In this document: piece after piece, positions 36,530 through 45,760 of the stretch
How positions within the stretch are numbered: position 1 is the first letter of the stretch
How the letters are laid out: each line of letters starts with the position of its first letter
Assembly: GCA_947493955.1 (NCBI GenBank)
Contig: CANLSQ010000002.1
Coordinates: forward strand, 372,001-436,000
Length of the DNA: 64,000 nt
Source: an uncultured Sphingomonadaceae bacterium
Lineage (GTDB): Bacteria > Pseudomonadota > Alphaproteobacteria > Sphingomonadales > Sphingomonadaceae
Reading direction: 5' to 3'
Translations under genes and position numbers: made by a program
Notes under the pieces: model-generated
Database searches by the model: none
The model's input: only the letters and a program-made list of their open reading frames with translations
What the model was told of the DNA's origin: nothing

Positions 36530-37776
36530 TATGCCGCTTTGGCCGGTTCAGCCGCCAGCTCGTCTTCATCGGCTGTCGGTTGCGGCGCAAAGCGCAGGAT
36601 ACAAAAACCGACGACCGCAGAAAGGAAGGAGCCCATCAGCACGCCAATTTTGGCCTCTTCTATCAAAAGCGCCTCGCCCGGGAAGGCAAGCGCACCTATG
36701 AAAAGGCTCATCGTGAAACCAATACCGCAGAGCATGGAAACGCCATAGACCTGCAGCCATGTCGCCCCGCCAAGGCGCTGCGCAAAACCTGATTTTACCG
36801 CAATCCAGACACTGGCAAAAATACCGACCTGCTTGCCCAGGAACAAACCAGCGGCAATGCCCAACGGCAATGGCGCAAATATCTGCTCCACGCCCAAGCC
36901 TTCGAGTGATACACCGGCATTGGCAAAACCGAATATTGGCACGATCAGAAACGCGCTCCAAGGCGCGATTCCATGCTCCAGTCTGTGTAGTGGAGAGTCT
37001 TCTGCATCGGGCGAACCCGGCGTCACGACAATTGGTATCGCCATCGCCGCCAGCACGCCAGCAATGGTCGCATGTACGCCGGACAGCAAAACAGCAAACC
37101 AGAGCAATAGAGCGAAAAACAAATAGGCAATCAGTGATTTTACACCGGCCTTGTTCATCGTATACATGATACCCAATATCACTGCCGAAGCGAGCAAGGC
37201 TGCGCCGTTGATTTCCGCCGTATAGACCAGAGCGATAATGGCGACGGCACCCATATCATCAACAATTGCAACAGTGACCAGGAACAGCTTGAGCGACGTC
37301 GGCGCCCGAGGTCCAAGCAGTGCCAGCACGCCAATAGCAAAGGCAATATCTGTTGCCGCCGGTATCGCCCAGCCATTATAGAGTTCCGGCATGTCGCGAA
37401 CGATGGCGAGATAAATCAAAGCCGGAACCACCATACCGGCCGCAGCCGCGAGCACCGGCAGGCGCCGTCGCTCCCAGGTGTTCAGCCTGCCATCGACAAA
37501 TTCACGTTTGATTTCAAGGCCAACCAGCAGGAAGAATATCGCCATCAATCCGTCATTAATCCACAAATGCGGCGTCATCGGCCCGAGTTTTTTGGATAGC
37601 ACTGGTCCCTTCAACTCATGCAGGAAATGATGGTACATGTCATAGAGCGGACTGTTTGCGACGATCATCGCCAGCGCTGCTGCAACCATCAGCAATATGC
37701 CGCCCGCTGCTTCGCTTTCCAAAAAATTACGCAGCGCAGAGTCAGTTCCCGTTCGCGCTTGTTTCTCAGAGGACAT
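36529..37776 (-). CDS. nhaA: Na+/H+ antiporter NhaA
   Basis: A 415-residue antiporter with about 12 helices. Seen: the N-terminal FLESEAAGGILLMVAAALAM, the LLVGLEIKREFVDG segment, PAATDIAFAIGVLALLG with the transport Asp region, and IVDDMGAVAIIALVY, which holds the paired aspartates that bind Na+. It expels Na+ in exchange for two protons and is pH regulated in E. coli. A DUF885 lipoprotein is co-transcribed; this fits a marine lifestyle. Confidence 0.95.
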   Translation of the reverse strand: MSSEKQARTGTDSALRNFLESEAAGGILLMVAAALAMIVANSPLYDMYHHFLHELKGPVLSKKLGPMTPHLWINDGLMAIFFLLVGLEIKREFVDGRLNTWERRRLPVLAAAAGMVVPALIYLAIVRDMPELYNGWAIPAATDIAFAIGVLALLGPRAPTSLKLFLVTVAIVDDMGAVAIIALVYTAEINGAALLASAVILGIMYTMNKAGVKSLIAYLFFALLLWFAVLLSGVHATIAGVLAAMAIPIVVTPGSPDAEDSPLHRLEHGIAPWSAFLIVPIFGFANAGVSLEGLGVEQIFAPLPLGIAAGLFLGKQVGIFASVWIAVKSGFAQRLGGATWLQVYGVSMLCGIGFTMSLFIGALAFPGEALLIEEAKIGVLMGSFLSAVVGFCILRFAPQPTADEDELAAEPAKAA

Positions 37777-37887
37777 AAAGGGCCTTTTGTTGATCTATAT
37801 CTTGCGTAAACCCATGCGCAGACGCGCCTGCAAAATCAAGGGGAAGTGTTGGTTCAACCTTTTTTTGGTGTGCCACGGCTTTGATAT

Positions 37888-39504
37888 CTATTCCCTATTG
37901 CGGATCGATAGATTGTCGAAATGCTGCAATAATATAGCGGCGAGATGATCCAACCTGGCCTCTTCACGCTTGTTTCCGTCTGAGGTATCGCCTTCCAGCC
38001 AATCCGACAACCGTTCGGCAATCTCTGGGGGTACCAACCGAATGTCGGGGACTTCAATGTCCAATATGTCTCGCGGCTCCAGCTTCATAAGGCCGCTCGC
38101 AAAGCGCCGGACATGGTCGGCAATCCTGTGCTGCATCATATCGCTGTTCAGTAGGGCCGCCAAAGCGCGAATCTGTCGGACTGTCAGGCCTTTGGGATAG
38201 AGGCCATGGAAACAGGTCAGCGTCTTTACACTCGCAGCATTGTGAACGAAGCGCATTCGACCACGCCCAAAAGTACTTGCCCAAATTGGCGCAGCTTCAC
38301 GCGTTTCGGCTGCATACCAAATTTTCTTGGTTCGCGGCCCGTGCTTTAGCGGGATGCCTTCGCACTCACCGCGCCGGATGTAGTCCGCTTCAGCAGGTGT
38401 CAGATTGCCCTTTGGATTGAACAAAAAACACGCTTGCCCTGCTTCCGCCAGCTCATCGAAATCCGTACCGGTAAAACAGATATCTGCGACCTGCGCAGTC
38501 TTCCCGATACAGCGATCCATTCGTCCCGTTTCAAGCCCATGCTGCTCTGCTTCATCCCGGCTCAGCAGGAAGAAACTATTCGCCCCGGTGGCAATTCCGC
38601 GCTTGGTCGTCACCAGATCACCAAGCTTTACGCTGCCTTCTGCACGGGGTGCGACCGACCGGGAAATCAGTGCGTCCCATTTTTTGCGTGATCGCAGCAC
38701 GTCGGTCGGCAAGCGCTGGTGCACCACGTCAGGGGCATGCTCCAACTCCGTCAACGACGTCACGACTTTTCCAACCGGCACATAGTGGCTTTGTAACAGT
38801 TCAGGAACGCTACTGTCTTTCTCGATCAGCAATATCGAGGCGGTTGCCATATTGTCCGCAAATGCATGACCCGCGCAATCGATGGTCACCAACTCGCGGA
38901 GCAGCCCATTATTCAGCAGGTAGGCTTTTAGCGGTTGCCCGTAATTGGCTGACATCCATTCCGCTGGAATGATAATCGCAGCGCGACCGCCTTCGTTCAA
39001 CTGTTCGCAAATCTTGACCACGAAATAGACATAGAGATTGGATTGTCGGCTGAACTTTTGCCCCGACAATTGATCAATATGTTCAGCTATCAGAGGATCA
39101 AGATCATATTCGCGGTGGATGATGTATGGCGGATTGGCAATAATCGCATCAAATCGTTCGCCCTGGTCGCTCGCCAGGAAATCCTGGTGATATAGCGCAG
39201 CACCCTGCAACCTCTTTTGCGCCAGCTCGAGTGCCAGCGGATCAATATCATAACCGGTAAACGCACACCCGACCGATCGCCGCTGAGACGCATTGATCAG
39301 CACACCGGTACCGACCGCCGGATCGAGCACCGTGCGGGGCGAAGCAGTTTGGATCCAGTCGACCATAATGTTCGCATAGGATGCAGGCGTAAAAAACTGA
39401 CCCCGCTGTTTTCGTTGCCTCCGGCTGGTCGCTTCAATGAACTGGCCTTCCGGTGACAACTGGAGGTCCGCTTCTTGTTCAAATAAAGATGTCAGGCCAA
39501 CCAT
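37888..39504 (-). CDS. Solitary N6-adenine DNA methyltransferase (TaqI/Eco57I-like)
   Basis: A 538-residue amino-methyltransferase. SAM-binding motif I is VLDPAVGTGVLINAS (residues 59-73), motif IV is NPPY (124-127) in IIANPPYIIHREYDL, and the N-terminal RGQFFTPASYANIMVDW is typical of gamma-class enzymes such as M.TaqI and Eco57I. The C-terminal 200 residues should be the target-recognition domain. No endonuclease gene is adjacent, so it is either an orphan methylase or has its nuclease elsewhere. Recognition sequence unknown. A TetR gene lies upstream on the same strand. Confidence 0.8.
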   Translation of the reverse strand: MVGLTSLFEQEADLQLSPEGQFIEATSRRQRKQRGQFFTPASYANIMVDWIQTASPRTVLDPAVGTGVLINASQRRSVGCAFTGYDIDPLALELAQKRLQGAALYHQDFLASDQGERFDAIIANPPYIIHREYDLDPLIAEHIDQLSGQKFSRQSNLYVYFVVKICEQLNEGGRAAIIIPAEWMSANYGQPLKAYLLNNGLLRELVTIDCAGHAFADNMATASILLIEKDSSVPELLQSHYVPVGKVVTSLTELEHAPDVVHQRLPTDVLRSRKKWDALISRSVAPRAEGSVKLGDLVTTKRGIATGANSFFLLSRDEAEQHGLETGRMDRCIGKTAQVADICFTGTDFDELAEAGQACFLFNPKGNLTPAEADYIRRGECEGIPLKHGPRTKKIWYAAETREAAPIWASTFGRGRMRFVHNAASVKTLTCFHGLYPKGLTVRQIRALAALLNSDMMQHRIADHVRRFASGLMKLEPRDILDIEVPDIRLVPPEIAERLSDWLEGDTSDGNKREEARLDHLAAILLQHFDNLSIRNRE

Positions 39505-39551
39505 CCCACAAGGGATAAATGACCGGCAGCGAATGTCGAGCTATTTGATAA

Positions 39552-39583
39552 ACGCGCCGCGATCGATTTCGATAGCGGCGCGT
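39552..39583. terminator. Strong hairpin between TetR and methyltransferase genes
   Basis: ACGCGCCGC (39552-39560) and GCGGCGCGT (39575-39583) pair perfectly, and an inner ATCG/CGAT extends the stem across one mismatch. The hairpin sits between the end of the TetR gene (39650) and the start of the methyltransferase (39504), both leftward. There is no T-run, so Rho-independent termination is doubtful; it could also shield mRNA ends or act in the methylase leader. Confidence 0.45.
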
Positions 39584-39649
39584 CAGATTAATCAGCCCTT
39601 CGGGCAAAGGTCATTCAGCACCTGCCGGAAGCAGGAACCTCTATCCCAT

Positions 39650-40321
39650 CTAACTTGCCGGCTCACTATTCTTCAAAGGCAACCGCTTCACGAAGATATC
39701 CGCAATTTCCTTCGGCGTGAACACCGGCGGCTGTTTCAAATTGGATTCAGCATTGCCGTCGTCGCCGACACAGGCGTTCACGGCCAACAACAACGATTCC
39801 GCCAAAGGCGCGGGATCAGTCTGTTCAATATCACCCTTGAGCATCAGGTTGAGCAGAAAATGTTCAATCTTGAGACGCAAAGGATCATCAATGCGATGCG
39901 TATATTGCTCTTCTATCCATTGAAAAGAGAGCCGGTCACGCGCACGCGATGCCCTGAGCTCCAAGCTTTCCGGAGATAGAAGGATTGCGATACCGAGCTC
40001 ACAAAACCGGTGCAGCATCTGTTCAACCGGTTGATCGGGATCGAACTGAATTTCTGCCAATGCGAGATCAATTTTCTCGAAAAGCTCCAGTCGGGAAGCG
40101 CAATATAATTCTTCACGATTGGCAAACTGATTATAGACGGTGCGCCGAGAAACACCTGCCTCTTCCGCAACTACCTCCATCGCAAATTCACTAAAGCTCT
40201 GGTCACATAGCTTCCGCCGTGCTGCATCCAAAATCAGGCGGCGAGATGACGCGGGCCGCCAAGCGGATCCTTCTGCATTGGCATCCGTCTTCTCATTCGT
40301 AGACTTTACTCTGACTACCAT
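39650..40321 (-). CDS. TetR family transcriptional regulator
   Basis: A 223-residue regulator. The N-terminal helix-turn-helix (about residues 25-70) is SSRRLILDAARRKLCDQSF followed by VAEEAGVSRRTVYNQFANREELY, classic TetR. The C-terminal helical domain would bind an inducer. The second ATG (40321) is used because AGGAG lies six bases upstream; an ATG at 40339 would add six residues. A 10-base palindrome (40379-40388) upstream may be its operator. Confidence 0.85.
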   Translation of the reverse strand: MVVRVKSTNEKTDANAEGSAWRPASSRRLILDAARRKLCDQSFSEFAMEVVAEEAGVSRRTVYNQFANREELYCASRLELFEKIDLALAEIQFDPDQPVEQMLHRFCELGIAILLSPESLELRASRARDRLSFQWIEEQYTHRIDDPLRLKIEHFLLNLMLKGDIEQTDPAPLAESLLLAVNACVGDDGNAESNLKQPPVFTPKEIADIFVKRLPLKNSEPAS

Positions 40322-40378
40322 TTTACGCTCCTGTATCATTATCGGCCGGGGGGTCGACCTTTCAAATGCACGTCGGGG

Positions 40379-40388
40379 TTTACGTAAA
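40379..40388. promoter_or_regulatory. TTTACGTAAA palindrome, candidate TetR operator
   Basis: A perfect 10-base palindrome 58 bases upstream of the TetR start. A partial second copy (TGATGTAAAA, 40390-40399) overlaps its right side. The location suits autoregulation by the neighbouring TetR protein, but short palindromes like this also occur by chance. Confidence 0.35.
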
Positions 40389-40401
40389 ATGATGTAAAAT
40401 A

Positions 40402-40432
40402 TCTCGACCTATTCTGCGAACAGATGTCGAGA
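40402..40432. repeat. 7+7 inverted repeat
   Basis: TCTCGAC (40402-40408) and GTCGAGA (40426-40432) are perfect reverse complements with 17 bases between them. The half-site distance of about two helical turns would suit a dimeric regulator binding on one DNA face. Role unknown. Confidence 0.35.
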
Positions 40433-40705
40433 ACCGACAAAAAGGCGCAGGAACAACCAACGACATCCTCAAGCGAATGAACGACGCGCAGCAGCAATTT
40501 CGTTCGCTCTCCATCTGACTATTGCCACAGTTAGGGCTACCCTATTCCAGCGATCGCAACAGATACACGGCAAATGGAATTGCGGCCATTGCCGCACTAC
40601 AGGTCTCTAAGTCGGCACGGTTGCGCTCATTGTTCAGGCGGTTTTAATATCAACCATCCTAACATTCCTCTCCCTGCGGATCGAACCCCTCTTGAGGTTC
40701 AGACA

Positions 40706-41509
40706 ATGACCCCGATCACCGTGCTGATTAGCGATGACGAGCCCTTGGCCGTCTCCCGTCTGGTAGAGCTTTTGAACCGGATGGAGGGTGTATCAGTCGT
40801 CGGCCAGGCTTTCGATGGCAAGGAAACACTGGAACTAGTCGAAAAACTCGGCCCAAAGCTCATACTGCTTGATATTGAAATGCCGGGTTTAGACGGTTTT
40901 GATATTGTAGAACATCTCTCATCTTCGCTTCGTGACAAGGCAAGTACAGCACCGCTGGTAATTTTTGTAACGGCCTACCCGCAATTTGCGATCCGTGCCT
41001 TTGAAACCGGCGCACTGGATTTTATCCCGAAACCGGTACGTTATGCCCGTCTGGTAGACGCAATTGACCGCGCGCGCATAGCCTGTGCGGACCGAGAAGC
41101 TGGCCAGCGGTTAGCGCTACTCGGCAAAACGCTCGACCAATTAAGGAAGGAACGATCCAGAGCGGTGGATGAAAACCACTATCTTTGGGTTCCCCGACAA
41201 GGCGAAATGGTGCGGGTGGATTACGATGATATCAACTGGGTGAAAGCTGAAGGGGAATATGTCCACCTATACACAGATGGGAAATCCTATCTTTATCGCC
41301 GAATGATCGGTGATTTTGTCGATCGCAATGGTGCGATGGGCTTCTTGCGTGTGCACCGATCTGCAGCCGTGAATATAACCAGAATCGCAGCAATAAAGCG
41401 GAGCAGCAATGGCGGCCGCATGCTCCGACTAATCAACGGTGATGAAATCCCGGTTGGTAGAAAATATGCAAAGAATGTCATGGCCATCATTTCATCCGAA
41501 ATCGAATGA
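40706..41509 (+). CDS. LytTR-type response regulator
   Basis: A 267-residue two-domain regulator. The receiver domain (about residues 1-125) has Asp10-Asp11, the phospho-acceptor Asp56 in LILLDIEMPGLDGF, and Lys in FIPKPV. The LytTR DNA-binding domain (about 160-265) has WVPRQGEMVRVDYDDINWVKAEG and LRVHRSAAVNITRI. No histidine kinase gene is adjacent; in sphingomonads such LytTR regulators often work with membrane kinases located elsewhere. GAGG precedes the ATG. A TonB receptor gene begins 190 bases downstream. Confidence 0.88.
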   Translation: MTPITVLISDDEPLAVSRLVELLNRMEGVSVVGQAFDGKETLELVEKLGPKLILLDIEMPGLDGFDIVEHLSSSLRDKASTAPLVIFVTAYPQFAIRAFETGALDFIPKPVRYARLVDAIDRARIACADREAGQRLALLGKTLDQLRKERSRAVDENHYLWVPRQGEMVRVDYDDINWVKAEGEYVHLYTDGKSYLYRRMIGDFVDRNGAMGFLRVHRSAAVNITRIAAIKRSSNGGRMLRLINGDEIPVGRKYAKNVMAIISSEIE

Positions 41510-41699
41510 ATTTTCGTTTCGAACCAATGTTGCAGAACAAATTACGTTATAAAAAAATCTAATCTTCACAATAGTGTAGACCCACCGTTGCACTTAAACT
41601 TCATTGAATTGGGAATATTCGAAATACTGTCATATTTGATTGCTGAACTGCTCTTTCTATTTATTTGGTTGCCCCTGTATTTAACCAAGGGAGCCAGCA

Positions 41700-44564
41700 A
41701 TGCGGCCGAATTTCAGAACGCAAACCATAAAAAAATGCCTAACTTCAGTAGCCATAGTCGCTGTTGCGGTCTCGGCAACAACAGCCAACGCGCAAGATCA
41801 GGAAGGCGCAGAAACCGATGACGCTGCGGATGTGATTGTCGTTACAGGGTCGAGAATCACCAATCCCAATCTGGAACTTTCCAGTCCGGTTACCGTGTTG
41901 GGTCGCGATCAAATTGACCTTGCCCCTTCGTTGACAGCCGAAGAGTTGATCAGGGATTTGCCCGGAGTAGTTGCGGGCATTGGTTCGTCTGTCAATAACG
42001 GCAATGATGGTTCGTCCGAGGTTAACTTGCGCGGACTGGGAAGCAACCGCAACCTTGTCCTCATTGACAATAGTCGTGTGGTACCGGCTGGATTAACAGG
42101 GGTTACCGATACCAATGTCATCCCATTGGCGTTGATAGAACGGGTCGATATTGTGACCGGGGGAGCCGGCACCGTCTACGGCGCGGATGCCATATCGGGC
42201 GTGGTCAATTTCGTGTTGAAACAGGATTTTGAAGGCGCTGAAATCTCAGCCAGCTATGGGCTCACAGAAAGCAGTGATGCCGGTGTATTCCGGACTGATC
42301 TGACCATCGGCGGTAATTTTGCAGACGATCGCGGCAATGCAGTGCTGAACATCGGATATCACAGTTCCGATCCCCTCTTCCAGGCGGATCGCAGCTTCGG
42401 TGTGGACTCGATCAGTTCGGTCTCCGGCAATCCTTTCGGATCCGGAACATCGGTACCGACCGCCATTAACGGGATGCAATATGATCCAAATACCGACTCT
42501 TTGGTCGCCCCGTTTAATACGTTTAACTTCAATCCGTTCAATCTCTATCAAACGCCGCTGGAACGGATCAACATATTCGGTGCTGCGCATTATGAAGTGG
42601 CTGACGGCATAGAAGTTTACGGCAAGGGACTGTTTTCCAACAACAAGGTTGATATTCGGGCAGCGCCATCTGGGTTGTTTGGCACCACCTATAATCTCCC
42701 GCTTAGCAATCCGTTCCTGACCGACAACCTTCGCAACCAGATATGTGCGCAGCAGGGCGTAGGAATCTCTCAGGCAGAATGCGATGCAGCAGCTGGCGTT
42801 ACCGATCCCAGCGATCCTGCTTTTCGCGCTCCGGCGGTGACAATTAACCGCCGGCTGGTTGAACAGGGCAATCGCGAAGAAACCATCGAATCCAATGTAT
42901 TTCAGATCGAAGCCGGTGTTCGCGGCACTATTGTCGATAATATCGAATGGGATGTCCATGCCACACATGGCCAGTCCGAACGTGTCCGCAGTCAGAGGAA
43001 CAATGGCTTGCGATCCCGTGTTCAGCAGGCGCTTTTCGCCATTGATGCGGATAACTGTGTAGATTCATCCAATGGCTGCGTTCCGCTCAATCTATTCGGT
43101 CCAACTGGCCAGGATATCTCCCCGGATTTCGCTGCCTTCTCGGCACCGCCGGTATCTTTGACGACAAAGACCGAGTTGACCGTAGTTACCGGGTCAGTTT
43201 CCGGTGACGCCGGCTTTGCCTTACCCTGGGCCGGTACGCCTCTCAATTTTGCCCTTGGCGTCGAATATCGGGAGAATATCGCATCAATTAATCCCGATAT
43301 TGCAACTGGCACGGTCGATGAAGTACTCGGCAATGGTGAGGCCTTTTTGGCCCAATCCGGTCGCTATAGTGTGAAGGAAGTCTTTGGTGAAATCGTTGCA
43401 CCTATTGTCGAAGATCGTCCGTTTTTCAAAAGCCTGACGCTTGAGCTTGGCGGTCGCTATTCTGATTACTCCAACACAGGCGGCAATTTCACCTGGAAAG
43501 CCGGCGGCAGCTGGGAACCAGTCGATGGCCTGAAGCTGCGTGGTATCTATCAGCGCGCAGTTCGGTCTCCCAATATCGAAGAGCTTTTTGAGCCTCCGGT
43601 TACAGGATTGGACAATCTCGCCGTCGACCCGTGTGCCGGCGCCAATCCTGTTGGTAATGCAGAACTCACAGCAATATGTATTGCTCAGGGTGCGCCTGCC
43701 GGCGCCATCGGTTCCATTCCGGTCCCATCCGCAGGTCAAATCAACTTTACCGGCGGTGGCAACCCTGATCTGGATGTTGAAAAAGCCACGACCATTACCT
43801 TTGGTGCGATTATCCAGCCGGCTGTTATTCCCGGCTTGACCATATCGGTCGACTATTATGATATCGAGATCAAAGACGCCATTTCACGGACAACGGTTGG
43901 GGACGTCATTCAACCCTGTTTCAATCCGCCCAACGCTGCCGATCCTGCTTGTGCGCTGGTTATCCGCAATCCCTTGAACGGCAGTCTGAATGGCGGTGCA
44001 AGTGATACGCCCGGCGTTCTGCTTGATCTGTCTAATCTTGGGCGACTGGAAACATCAGGAATTGATTTCAACATCAATTATAGCCGGGATCTCGACTTTG
44101 CCACTCTGGGACTGCAGGTGAACGGCAACTATACGTTTGACAGAAAGTTCCAGGCCACACCAACTAGCGTAAACCGTGAATGTGTGGGCTTTTACAGCGT
44201 CAATTGCGAGAGCATCCAGCCCGAATTCCAGGCGAACAGCCGGATTTCGCTGTCACGCGAGGAAGGATCCATTTCCCTGGGTTGGAAATATATTTCGAGT
44301 CAGGAAGTCGAGCCTTCATTGCAGGGTAGCTTTCTTCCAGAATTCGAAAGCATCGGCTCCTATAATATTTTCGATCTGGTGCTGCAAACGACGCTCATGG
44401 ATACGCTGGATCTGACGTTCGTGGTCGACAATCTGTTTGACAAGAAACCACCGCTGGTTGGGAATACCATTGGCGCGACCGAGTTTAACAACGGCAACAC
44501 ATATCCATCTACATATGATGCCCTAGGACGTCGCTATACCATTGGTGCGAAGCTCACTTTCTAA
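41700..44564 (+). CDS. TonB-dependent outer-membrane receptor
   Basis: A 954-residue receptor. A signal peptide (about residues 1-31, ending ANA) is followed by the plug domain starting ADVIVVTGSRITNPNLELSS, with NLRGLGSNRNLVLIDNSR and GAGTVYGADAISGVVNFVLK as family hallmarks, and a 22-strand barrel ending in a C-terminal aromatic residue (AKLTF). Several Cys pairs in extracellular loops are typical of the sphingomonad group that imports oligosaccharides or peptides. Substrate unknown. It is translated from AAGGGAG. A strong terminator follows. Confidence 0.9.
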   Translation: MRPNFRTQTIKKCLTSVAIVAVAVSATTANAQDQEGAETDDAADVIVVTGSRITNPNLELSSPVTVLGRDQIDLAPSLTAEELIRDLPGVVAGIGSSVNNGNDGSSEVNLRGLGSNRNLVLIDNSRVVPAGLTGVTDTNVIPLALIERVDIVTGGAGTVYGADAISGVVNFVLKQDFEGAEISASYGLTESSDAGVFRTDLTIGGNFADDRGNAVLNIGYHSSDPLFQADRSFGVDSISSVSGNPFGSGTSVPTAINGMQYDPNTDSLVAPFNTFNFNPFNLYQTPLERINIFGAAHYEVADGIEVYGKGLFSNNKVDIRAAPSGLFGTTYNLPLSNPFLTDNLRNQICAQQGVGISQAECDAAAGVTDPSDPAFRAPAVTINRRLVEQGNREETIESNVFQIEAGVRGTIVDNIEWDVHATHGQSERVRSQRNNGLRSRVQQALFAIDADNCVDSSNGCVPLNLFGPTGQDISPDFAAFSAPPVSLTTKTELTVVTGSVSGDAGFALPWAGTPLNFALGVEYRENIASINPDIATGTVDEVLGNGEAFLAQSGRYSVKEVFGEIVAPIVEDRPFFKSLTLELGGRYSDYSNTGGNFTWKAGGSWEPVDGLKLRGIYQRAVRSPNIEELFEPPVTGLDNLAVDPCAGANPVGNAELTAICIAQGAPAGAIGSIPVPSAGQINFTGGGNPDLDVEKATTITFGAIIQPAVIPGLTISVDYYDIEIKDAISRTTVGDVIQPCFNPPNAADPACALVIRNPLNGSLNGGASDTPGVLLDLSNLGRLETSGIDFNINYSRDLDFATLGLQVNGNYTFDRKFQATPTSVNRECVGFYSVNCESIQPEFQANSRISLSREEGSISLGWKYISSQEVEPSLQGSFLPEFESIGSYNIFDLVLQTTLMDTLDLTFVVDNLFDKKPPLVGNTIGATEFNNGNTYPSTYDALGRRYTIGAKLTF

Positions 44565-44583
44565 CTGCTCTCATAAATCAAAC

Positions 44584-44619
44584 AAAAAAGGCGGCCATGA
44601 AAAGTGGCCGCCTTTTTTT
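44584..44619. terminator. Bidirectional intrinsic terminator after the TonB receptor
   Basis: GGCGGCCA (44590-44597) pairs with TGGCCGCC (44605-44612) around a seven-base loop, preceded by A6 and followed by T7. It ends the receptor transcript and, read on the other strand, also the convergent SDR transcript ending at 44648. Confidence 0.92.
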
Positions 44620-44647
44620 GCGCAATGGTTATCGTAATAAACGTCAT

Positions 44648-45424
44648 CTAGGGCCGTGAAATCATCCCTCCATCAAGCGCGATCGTCTGGCCAATCAACC
44701 AGGATGATGCCCTTGAACACAGATAAAGAGCGGTACCGGCAATATCCTCGGGTGCACCCATGCGTCCGCGCGGAATCTGCGAAATGGCCATCTTGGTCAT
44801 TCCATCATTTTCAACAATCTGCTTGGTCATGTTGCTCGGGAAAAATCCGGGTGCAATGGCATTTACATTGATATGATAAGACGCAAGGTCAGTGGCCAGA
44901 TGCTCGGTCAAATGAATGACCCCCGATTTACTCGCGGAATAGGCGTAGGTCGGCATGCCGGAATTTCTTATGCCGTTGATCGACGCAATATTTATGACCC
45001 TTGCCGGATCATCTGCATTGCCGGATGCTTTCAGCAGCGGCAGGAATTTCTGGGTCGCAAAGAATATCGCCTTGATATTGATATCCATGACCTTGTCCCA
45101 TCCCTTTTCGGGGAAATCCTCAATTGGCGCAGCCCAATTGGCACCGGCATTGTTGATCAGGATATCAACCTTGCTTTCCCGTTCGCTTACCGCCGCAACA
45201 AAGGCCTCTATGCCTTCGACATTCGACAGATCGGCAGGAATGGCGATACATTCACCCAGCTTGGAAAGCTCTTCGGCCATGGCCATCAACCGCTCTTCCT
45301 TACGGGCGGTAATATAGACTTTCGCGCCGTTCTCCACCAAGCCGCGCGCCATCATGGCGCCGATACCGCTCGATCCACCAGAAACAACGGCAACTTTCCC
45401 GCTTACGTCAAATAGGTTCTTCAT
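44648..45424 (-). CDS. Short-chain dehydrogenase/reductase
   Basis: A 258-residue classical SDR. It has the cofactor motif VVSGGSSGIGAMMARG (TGxxxGxG variant, starting with Ser instead of Thr), INNAGANW, and the active-site AYSASKSGVIHLTEH with Tyr and Lys. The C-terminal IGQTIALDGGMI is typical. An Arg after the second beta strand (ITARKEERL) suggests NADP(H). The longer open frame runs through the tRNA-Tyr gene and is not coding; AGGGA precedes the ATG at 45424. Confidence 0.87.
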   Translation of the reverse strand: MKNLFDVSGKVAVVSGGSSGIGAMMARGLVENGAKVYITARKEERLMAMAEELSKLGECIAIPADLSNVEGIEAFVAAVSERESKVDILINNAGANWAAPIEDFPEKGWDKVMDINIKAIFFATQKFLPLLKASGNADDPARVINIASINGIRNSGMPTYAYSASKSGVIHLTEHLATDLASYHINVNAIAPGFFPSNMTKQIVENDGMTKMAISQIPRGRMGAPEDIAGTALYLCSRASSWLIGQTIALDGGMISRP

Positions 45425-45560
45425 GTCTGTTTCCCTGTCCTGATTTTGATGGGAGCACCCTTTCCACAGCCCGGAGCGCTTGTCACGCGTGATGAGCGAT
45501 TGGTTTGGATAAATATCAGAAGATTCAGGGACTGCCGCTCGGGCAACACCCAGCCCATAC

Positions 45561-45588
45561 GTCCTCCTACGCCAAGGCTTCGGCGGAC
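45561..45588. repeat. Palindromic GC-rich intergenic segment
   Basis: GTCC...GCC-AAGGCTTC-GGC-GGAC forms a nested short palindrome. Together with the hairpin at 45649-45677 it resembles the CG-rich intergenic repeats often seen near tRNA genes in sphingomonads and rhizobia (recalled, not checked). Only one copy of each was noticed in the window. Confidence 0.35.
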
Positions 45589-45648
45589 AGCCTTCGTTGC
45601 CAAAATCAAAAATAGGTAACAATCGAAAGCTAGAAAAATACCGGCCTG

Positions 45649-45677
45649 CCAGCCGAAGCCCGAAGGGCGAAGGCTGG
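45649..45677 (-). repeat. Hairpin abutting the tRNA-Tyr CCA end
   Basis: CCAGCC-GAA-GCCC-GAA-GGGC-GAA-GGCTGG folds into a stem with a GAA internal loop on both sides and a GAA apical loop. Its right arm overlaps the encoded CCA of tRNA-Tyr (45677-45675), so on the minus strand the primary transcript could form either this hairpin or the tRNA acceptor end. It may serve as terminator or processing signal. Confidence 0.5.
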
Positions 45678-45760
45678 TGGACAGGATAGGATTCGAACCT
45701 ATGTACGCTTGCGCGGGCAGATTTACAGTCTGCTGCCTTTAACCACTCGGCCACCTGTCC
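45675..45760 (-). tRNA. tRNA-Tyr (anticodon GTA)
   Basis: An 86-base class II tRNA on the minus strand. Acceptor GGACAGG pairs with CCTGTCC, discriminator A, encoded CCA. The anticodon arm is CAGAC-TGTAAAT-CTG with anticodon GTA. The long variable arm (CCCGCGCAAGCGTAC) identifies a tyrosine tRNA; the T arm is AGGTTCGAATCCT. It reads UAU and UAC codons, whose wobble base queG product queuosine would modify. Confidence 0.95.

Larger units (their letters stand above)
40322..40705. other. Divergent spacer between TetR and LytTR regulators
   Basis: About 380 bases between two divergent regulator genes. It contains two palindromic structures near the TetR side (described separately) and otherwise no gene; the frame open from 40574 in phase with the LytTR gene has no ribosome site and no domain, so it is not used. 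Confidence 0.5.
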
